From DIGJ01 sp036658435 (GTDB lineage Bacteria > Bacillota > Clostridia > Lachnospirales > Lachnospiraceae): a stretch of 10,330 bases of DNA. Position numbers and translations under genes: made by a program. The stretch spans positions 1-10,330 of the forward strand of contig JAVXEO010000071.1 of NCBI GenBank assembly GCA_036658435.1, given 5' to 3'. Below are positions 5,406 through 10,330 of this stretch, in pieces. The notes beneath the pieces are model-generated. The model searched no databases and was not told where the DNA came from. It saw only the letters and a program-made list of their open reading frames with translations. Position 1 is the stretch's first letter, and every line of letters starts with the position of its first letter.

Positions 5406-5720
5406 ATGAAAAGTAAACAATTAACAGCAAAATTTATATTATCTTTTATTGGAATACTTATTGGTATTGCTATTTTCCTGGGAATATACTGTAATGCAAA
5501 AAAGGTTACAGCTTCCGATTGCAGGAATTCAAAAAAATGTGTAGAGATCATTCAAATTAAGGAGGGTGATACCCTCTGGGATATTGCCAGTTCCTATTAT
5601 ACGGTGGAGTATTATAATGTAAATGAGTTGATTGAAGAGATTAAATTAAGCAATCATATGGATGACACACTTTATATTGGCCAGTATATTATCGTTCCAC
5701 ATTATAAAAAAATAGTATGA
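5406..5720 (+). CDS. yneA: LysM-domain membrane protein, probable SOS-induced cell-division inhibitor (YneA-like)
   Basis: This 104-aa protein has a short basic N-terminus, one hydrophobic segment (about residues 10-28) and a single external LysM domain (about 47-98, with IQIKEGDTLWDIASSYY at 49-65 and a final YIGQYIIVPH). Two cysteines outside the membrane (39, 45) could form a disulfide. Bacillus YneA has the same size and design, is divergent from lexA, and halts division during the SOS response; its LysM domain contacts peptidoglycan. Here the gene has the same position, a perfect promoter and overlapping LexA-box-like sites. GGAGG (5394-5398) is 7 nt before the ATG. Sequence similarity in such short LysM proteins is limited, so the symbol rests mainly on architecture and context. 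Confidence 0.8.
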   Translation: MKSKQLTAKFILSFIGILIGIAIFLGIYCNAKKVTASDCRNSKKCVEIIQIKEGDTLWDIASSYYTVEYYNVNELIEEIKLSNHMDDTLYIGQYIIVPHYKKIV

Positions 5721-5812
5721 AGGATTCGTTCGTTCCTGATTTTAATAAAGTAAAGATTCTTTTTTCATTATAAAACAAATCATCCTTTCCTGAAAATGTT
5801 CTGTTTTTTTAC

Positions 5813-5829
5813 AAAATGTGACACATTTT
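5813..5829. promoter_or_regulatory. Perfect 17-bp palindrome upstream of the amidase gene
   Basis: AAAATGTGACACATTTT has 8-bp arms around a central A, 68 bp before the earliest possible amidase start codon region ends at 5897. As RNA it makes only a weak AT-rich hairpin, so a protein operator is the likelier reading. No regulator family was recognised with confidence. The half-site ATGTGA recurs at 5854-5859 and ATGTGAC at 10234-10240. Confidence 0.35.
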
Positions 5830-5896
5830 TAACACTTTTAATCGTTAATCTTAATGTGAAAACACGATGAATTTTACAAGAAAAGGTGCGGTGCTT

Positions 5897-8089
5897 ATGC
5901 TTTATAATAATAAAAAAACTGAATTTTATTCCATACATAGAACAATGAAAACCATGTTATCCATTTTTTTACTTTTATTTTTAACGATTTTTCCAAATGT
6001 AACCGCAGACGCAGCAGCATTAAAGATTCGTTATGGCAGTAAAAACTACAATTATAGCGGAGCACAAGCAGGGGCGACTCTGGAGGGCAAGAAAATCAAT
6101 CTGAATGGAACTCCTGGAATTTTATTAAATGATACATGTATGCTTCCACTGAAGGATGTATTTGAATCGGCGCTCGATGTGGAATGGTACTATGATGATG
6201 AAACCAAAGAACTTATTATCTCACAAAATGATATCCTTATTCAGATGAAATTGAATAGTAAAACCGCTTACGTAAATGAAAAAAAACAAACTCTGGATGT
6301 AGCACCTAAGAAAATTAAGTTTTATTCCAATGGGAAAACCAAGATTTATGTACCTGCAAGATTTGTGGCAGAGTCTTTAGGGTATTCTTATACTTGGAAT
6401 TCAACGACAAAAGCTTCGGATATGAAAAATCCTTTTGTTATTAAATATGAAAAAGACTGGACCGTATATAAAGGAATTCAGGGAAAGGTCAATTTTGATG
6501 GAATAGATATAAAACTTGCCAGTATGCCTAGTATTCTTCTTGACAATACAACCTTACTAGATGCAAGCGCCGTTTTTAAATCCGGTATTGGCACAGAATA
6601 TTCTTATGATAAAACAACGAAACAGCTTACGATTGCCCAGAATGATGTAACTATTGTAATGACCATGGATAGCAGAGACGCTCTTGTAAATGAAGTACCT
6701 ACAACTATGGGGACAGCTGCTCGAATTGTTTATAACAAAGCCAATGAAAAAAGTTACATTATGGTTCCGGGAGAATTTGTAGCAACTAATTTGGGATATC
6801 ATTATTCTTGGAATGCAGGTACCAAAACTACTTTTATTACTACCGGAACCAAAGTCTATGTTTCACAGATTTTTTCACCAAGTACAGATGGACAGACAAG
6901 CCTTTCTTCTTTGGAAGCATCCTGTACCGATAAAACAGACATTTTGACCTTAATCGGAACACAGGAACTTGAGATTAATGTAAAAGAACTGAATGCATCT
7001 AAAATACAGTTGGTTCTTTCCAATGTATTTACCGGTATTGATAATTTATCAAAAACATTTCAAGATAGTTATTATCTAAAAGGAATTAGAATCAAAACAA
7101 AAAAGGATGCCATCCTAATAACTATGGATAAAGACCCTACCTGCAATTATTATACTTTAAAAACCGGTGAAAAGTTTCAGCTTGTTTTTTCTGAGAGTGC
7201 CAGTGTAGGCATTGAGGAAAGTGCATTTCAAATGAAGATGACTTTACCAAAAGGCATAAGTGCAGATTCCATTACAACGGAGGACTTATATTATCTGAAT
7301 CGTTTTGTGCTTACCATTCCCGGGGATTATGTTACTTACTTTAATGAAAATCCAATTTTATATAATACCTTAGTTGTTGAAAACGTAGTACCTGAATTAA
7401 ATGCAGATGGAAATACTGATATTATAGTGTATACCCATAAATTACAAGGCTATAAGATTGTAGACTGCGGTGCGTTTATTGGAGTAGATATTGGAACACC
7501 ACATTCTATTTATAGCAAAATAATTGTTTTAGATGCCGGACATGGCGGTCGTGACAATGGAACATCTAAATCGGGAACACTTGAGAAAAATTTAAACTAT
7601 ACCATTATCTATAAATTGGCAAAAGAGTTCTTTAACAGTCCGGATTCAGACATTAAAGCCTATTGGACCAGATATGATGATATTTATATTGGATTGGATG
7701 AAAGAGCTGAATTTGCCAATAAAATAGGAGCTGATTTATTTGTAAGCCTGCATATGAATTCTGCCGGTTCTAAGTCAGCAAACGGATTAGAAGTTTTTCA
7801 CTCTACGGATAATAAAGCTTCTCTTGGAGCACTTAACAGTAAGAATATGGCCACTTTATTTTATACGCAATTGATTGAGGATTTGGGTATGTCAAAGAGA
7901 GGTGTGAAGTCTGCTGGATTTGCAGTTATAAAGAAAAATACCGTGCCTGCTATTTTAATTGAACTTGGATTTTTATCAAATTCTTCAGATTACAAAAAAC
8001 TTACAGATCCTGATTTTCAATATTTGGCAGCGCAGTCCATTTATAATGCGGCTGTAACATTATTTGATACTTATCCAACCGGCAGATAA
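5897..8089 (+). CDS. Secreted zinc N-acetylmuramoyl-L-alanine amidase with duplicated stalk modules
   Basis: This 730-aa exported protein should cleave the bond between N-acetylmuramic acid and the stem peptide in peptidoglycan. A signal peptide with a hydrophobic core at about residues 20-33 ends near ADA (37-39). Two homologous modules follow at about 42-180 and 193-317; they resemble the copper-amine-oxidase N-terminal-like stalks found on clostridial wall proteins. A beta-rich AMIN-like region spans about 345-535. The C-terminal Amidase_3 domain (about 542-725) keeps zinc ligands His549 (DAGHGG), Glu563 and His619 (SLHMNS) and catalytic Glu689 (ILIELGFLSN). The ATG at 5897 is preferred because AAAGGTG lies 9 nt upstream; an ATG at 5867 lacks a binding site. 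The next gene begins 22 bp later and is probably cotranscribed. Confidence 0.92.
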   Translation: MLYNNKKTEFYSIHRTMKTMLSIFLLLFLTIFPNVTADAAALKIRYGSKNYNYSGAQAGATLEGKKINLNGTPGILLNDTCMLPLKDVFESALDVEWYYDDETKELIISQNDILIQMKLNSKTAYVNEKKQTLDVAPKKIKFYSNGKTKIYVPARFVAESLGYSYTWNSTTKASDMKNPFVIKYEKDWTVYKGIQGKVNFDGIDIKLASMPSILLDNTTLLDASAVFKSGIGTEYSYDKTTKQLTIAQNDVTIVMTMDSRDALVNEVPTTMGTAARIVYNKANEKSYIMVPGEFVATNLGYHYSWNAGTKTTFITTGTKVYVSQIFSPSTDGQTSLSSLEASCTDKTDILTLIGTQELEINVKELNASKIQLVLSNVFTGIDNLSKTFQDSYYLKGIRIKTKKDAILITMDKDPTCNYYTLKTGEKFQLVFSESASVGIEESAFQMKMTLPKGISADSITTEDLYYLNRFVLTIPGDYVTYFNENPILYNTLVVENVVPELNADGNTDIIVYTHKLQGYKIVDCGAFIGVDIGTPHSIYSKIIVLDAGHGGRDNGTSKSGTLEKNLNYTIIYKLAKEFFNSPDSDIKAYWTRYDDIYIGLDERAEFANKIGADLFVSLHMNSAGSKSANGLEVFHSTDNKASLGALNSKNMATLFYTQLIEDLGMSKRGVKSAGFAVIKKNTVPAILIELGFLSNSSDYKKLTDPDFQYLAAQSIYNAAVTLFDTYPTGR

Positions 8090-8111
8090 ATCAAACATAA
8101 TAGGAGACATC

Positions 8112-10181
8112 ATGAAAAAACAAAATAAAATTTTAAATTTTCGATATTTTTTTATTTTTTGTATTGCCTTGCTTTTCGTAACAAGTATACAAAAAGAAAC
8201 GATAGTTGCTTCGGTAAAAAATAAAGACAAGACAAAGCCTAAAATGACAGAAACTTTAAGTACAACGGAGTATACCAATGATCGTGTTACGATTACTATG
8301 AAAGTAACGGATAAATCCGGTTTAAAACAGGTTAAATGGGCAACCGGTGCTAAGAAAATCAGTTACTTTAAAGATAAAGGTAAAATACTAAAATTAGATA
8401 AAAACAACAAGGTATCTGTTGTTGTAAAGAAAAATGCAACGTATACTTTTTATGCCTTAGACAAGGCGGGTAATTCCATTAAGAAAAAAGTTGCCATTTC
8501 TAACATTGATAAAACCTCACCTTCAATGGAAATTAATTTTGATGATGAAACTTATACAAACAAAGATGTACTTGTTACAGTGGCTGCAATGGATGAAAAT
8601 TCCGGTGTAAAGCTAGTTAAGTATCTTGTAGGAGAAAATACCATAGAAGCATTTTCAGATAATGGAACTATGCTTTCTGTTTCAAAAAAGGGGGAGTCTA
8701 CATTTTTAGCAAAGGAAAACGGAACCTATACCCTATATGTAGAAGATAAAGCTTCTAATGCCGCAATACAGACTTTTAACATTCATACGATTGATAGGGA
8801 AGGACCTACTGCCAATGCTTCTTATTCTGTTATGAATCAGCAGGCTTTTGGTAAACTGAAGACAGAAGATGCTCTTTCCGGAGTTAAATCTGCAAGATAT
8901 TTAAAAGGCTCTTTTGATATAGAATCGGAAAAGTGGAACTCCAAAGGAGTAAGCATTGATGATTTGAAAAATTTTGTGGTAAATAAAGATGGAATTTATA
9001 GCATTATGATAGAAGACAATGCAGGAAATGCTACCGTTATTACATTGGATATTCAAATGGAAATGCAGGCAGTTTGGATTTCCTTTCTTGAATTTGAAAA
9101 ATCAAAAAACTATTCAGAAGAAGAATTTAAAGCCTATATTGATTCTATGTTTGATAATTGCGTAAATATGAAAATGAATGCCGTTATTGTGCAGGTACGG
9201 GCCTTTGGTGATGCTATGTATGATTCTGACTATTTTCCTTGGTCTTATTATGCAAGCGGAACCCAGGGGAAATCATTATCCTATGATCCACTTTATTATA
9301 TGGTAGAAGCAGCACATAAAAGAAATCTTGAATTTCATGCATGGCTGAATCCATATCGTATTGCAAAAGGAAATACCAGTGCAGCAAAACTGTCCATGGA
9401 TAATCCTGCCAGAATCTGGATGGAAGAAAGTGCAACAAAAAGGAATGTTTTATCTTACAATGGTTCCCTTTATTACAATCCTTCCAGCACGGATGTACAG
9501 GAGTTGATTGTCAATGGGGTAAAAGAAATTGTTGAAAAATATGATGTAGATGGTATTCATTTTGACGATTATTTTTATCCAAACTTAGGTTCAAATTATT
9601 CTTCCAGATTTGATTCTTTGGAATACAAAGAGTATGCAGCACAGTGCAAAGCTTCAGGAATTACGGCAAAATCAATTGTTACATGGCGGCGTGATAATGT
9701 AAATGCTCTTGTAAAGAAAACGTATGCAGCAATTAAAAATATTGATAAAGACTGTGTGTTTGGAATAAGTCCTGCAGGAAACATCAGCAATTTATTATCA
9801 AATTCCAGCTATTATGTAGACATTAAGACTTGGCTGTCTTCATCGGAATACGTAGATTATATTTGTCCTCAGATTTATTGGAGCTTTACTCATAAAACAG
9901 CACCTTATAAAACCATTGTGGATGATTGGGTAAATTTAAAAACAAGTGATACCGTAAACCTTTACATTGGATTAGCGGCTTATCGGGCTGGAATTTCTGA
10001 AGCCGCAGCTAAAAAATATAGTGATGTCGGTTGGTCGGAAGCCAATACGATACTAAGGGATCAAGTCCTTTATGGAAGAGATACCGGTGTTGTAGATGGT
10101 TATATGTACTTCCGTTATGAACATATGGTAGGAAAAACTGCAGCCAAGGAAATGAAGAACGTAATTTCTATCTTAAATTAA
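8112..10181 (+). CDS. Exported GHL10 (DUF187) glycoside-hydrolase-like protein with three Ig-like repeats
   Basis: This 689-aa protein has a signal peptide or N-terminal anchor (hydrophobic about residues 13-26). Three Ig-like repeats of about 90-95 aa follow at roughly 39-132, 133-227 and 228-316. The first two open with DKTxP, and all share an SGVK/SGLK turn and end near DKAGN or DNAGN. The C-terminal GHL10 domain (about 317-685) starts QAVWISFLEFEK and shows HAWLNPYR (409-416) and the conserved DGIHFDDYFYP (480-490), whose acidic pair 485-486 probably serves catalysis or sugar binding. Relatives are B. subtilis YngK and E. coli DigH, which hydrolyses peptide-free peptidoglycan glycan. ATG 8112 has GGAG (8103-8106) 5 nt upstream; the frame opening to 8064 lies inside the amidase gene. 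Glycan specificity here is inferred. Confidence 0.88.
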   Translation: MKKQNKILNFRYFFIFCIALLFVTSIQKETIVASVKNKDKTKPKMTETLSTTEYTNDRVTITMKVTDKSGLKQVKWATGAKKISYFKDKGKILKLDKNNKVSVVVKKNATYTFYALDKAGNSIKKKVAISNIDKTSPSMEINFDDETYTNKDVLVTVAAMDENSGVKLVKYLVGENTIEAFSDNGTMLSVSKKGESTFLAKENGTYTLYVEDKASNAAIQTFNIHTIDREGPTANASYSVMNQQAFGKLKTEDALSGVKSARYLKGSFDIESEKWNSKGVSIDDLKNFVVNKDGIYSIMIEDNAGNATVITLDIQMEMQAVWISFLEFEKSKNYSEEEFKAYIDSMFDNCVNMKMNAVIVQVRAFGDAMYDSDYFPWSYYASGTQGKSLSYDPLYYMVEAAHKRNLEFHAWLNPYRIAKGNTSAAKLSMDNPARIWMEESATKRNVLSYNGSLYYNPSSTDVQELIVNGVKEIVEKYDVDGIHFDDYFYPNLGSNYSSRFDSLEYKEYAAQCKASGITAKSIVTWRRDNVNALVKKTYAAIKNIDKDCVFGISPAGNISNLLSNSSYYVDIKTWLSSSEYVDYICPQIYWSFTHKTAPYKTIVDDWVNLKTSDTVNLYIGLAAYRAGISEAAAKKYSDVGWSEANTILRDQVLYGRDTGVVDGYMYFRYEHMVGKTAAKEMKNVISILN

Positions 10182-10196
10182 TATTGCTATAAAAGG

Positions 10197-10233
10197 AAAA
10201 AGCAATGGAGTTATATTCTCTGTTGCTTTTTTT
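10197..10233 (+). terminator. Intrinsic terminator after the wall-hydrolase pair
   Basis: AAAAAGCAATGGAG (10197-10210) pairs with CTCTGTTGCTTTTT (10218-10231), 14 bp including two G-T pairs, around a 7-nt loop. A run of seven T (10227-10233) completes it. It lies 15 nt beyond the GHL10 stop codon. Confidence 0.92.
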
Positions 10234-10250
10234 ATGTGACTAGGTTACAT
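10234..10250. promoter_or_regulatory. Imperfect palindrome upstream of the next gene
   Basis: ATGTGACTAGGTTACAT has 7-bp arms with one mismatch around TAG. It follows the terminator at once and lies 70 bp before the next start codon. Its left half is identical to ATGTGAC in the palindrome before the amidase gene. It may be an operator, but the regulator is unknown and chance cannot be excluded in such AT-rich sequence. Confidence 0.25.
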
Positions 10251-10319
10251 AAAAAAATAAAATAAAGAACTATACTAAAGAAAAATTAATTTATCACTTA
10301 TCTGAAAAGAGGTTTTAAT

Positions 10320-10330
10320 ATGAATAATAA
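10320..10330 (+). CDS. Start of an unidentified gene, cut by the window end
   Basis: ATG at 10320 is followed by two Asn codons and the edge of the window. AAAAGAGG (10305-10312) lies 7 nt upstream, a good ribosome binding site. The gene is separated from the GHL10 gene by a terminator and so should have its own promoter in 10234-10310; TATACT (10271-10276) is a possible -10 without a well-spaced -35. Nothing can be said about the product. Confidence 0.55.

Noticed and set aside
5720..5810. Terminator after the LysM gene
   Set aside because: AAGGA 5720-5724 and TCCTT 5783-5787 can pair only across a long, bulged loop, and the T run (5804-5810) is too far from the stem. AGGA/TCCT at 5721-5737 is only 4 bp.
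5829..5857. Promoter TTAACA-N17-TAATGT for the amidase gene
   Set aside because: The spacing fits, but the -10 matches the consensus too poorly to annotate. A different sigma factor is possible but cannot be judged.
10245..10276. Promoter TTACAT / TATACT for the last gene
   Set aside because: The -10 is fair, but the spacer is 20 bp and the -35 is weak.
1..10330. CRISPR arrays, tRNA or rRNA genes, insertion sequences, toxin-antitoxin or phage defence genes
   Set aside because: No regularly spaced repeats, no cloverleaf-like segments, no transposase or defence motifs were seen. Nearly all the DNA is accounted for by recognised genes.

Overview
The window is AT-rich DNA from a low-GC Gram-positive anaerobe, most likely class Clostridia and plausibly a Lachnospiraceae-like lineage. 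Support comes from AGGAGG-type ribosome binding sites, the L27 leader peptide with its Prp protease, rplU-prp-rpmA joined directly to obgE without spo0B, and a lexA divergent from a YneA-like gene. The species cannot be fixed from the sequence alone.

Region 1 (1-4511, all + strand) is a long ribosome-assembly and housekeeping operon. A consensus promoter (82-110) and a probable L21 leader RNA precede rplU, prp and rpmA. A terminator-like hairpin (1180-1217) separates these from obgE, yhbY, a nadD-yqeK fusion and rsfS. A strong terminator follows rsfS (4474-4511). L21, L27, Prp, Obg, YhbY and RsfS all concern the large ribosomal subunit. NadD makes NAD, and YqeK is expected to hydrolyse Ap4A. 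The nadD-yqeK frame is continuous but keeps a complete internal ribosome binding site and ATG for YqeK.

Region 2 (4512-5720) is the SOS control locus. It starts with a palindromic, repeat-like segment, followed by lexA on the - strand. The 177-bp divergent gap holds three LexA-box-like sites spaced 31-32 bp apart. One box fills the spacer of a perfect TTGACA-N17-TATAAT promoter. That promoter drives a 104-aa membrane-anchored LysM protein resembling the SOS division inhibitor YneA.

Region 3 (5721-10233) encodes two large exported cell-wall proteins 22 bp apart. The first is a zinc N-acetylmuramoyl-L-alanine amidase with duplicated stalk modules. The second is a GHL10/DUF187 glycoside-hydrolase-like protein with three Ig-like repeats. 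Amidases strip stem peptides from peptidoglycan, and the GHL10 protein DigH of E. coli cuts the resulting naked glycan, so the pair may act in sequence. A terminator follows at 10197-10233. The window ends with the first codons of another + strand gene at 10320.

Positions 1-81 contain only short frames closed by stops at 30, 59 and 85; no gene could be assigned there. Most genes belong to known families. The items that most deserve a second look are the nadD-yqeK fusion with its internal start and altered NadD motif, the symmetric LexA operator layout, the possible SOS read-through into the wall hydrolases, and the palindromic element after lexA.
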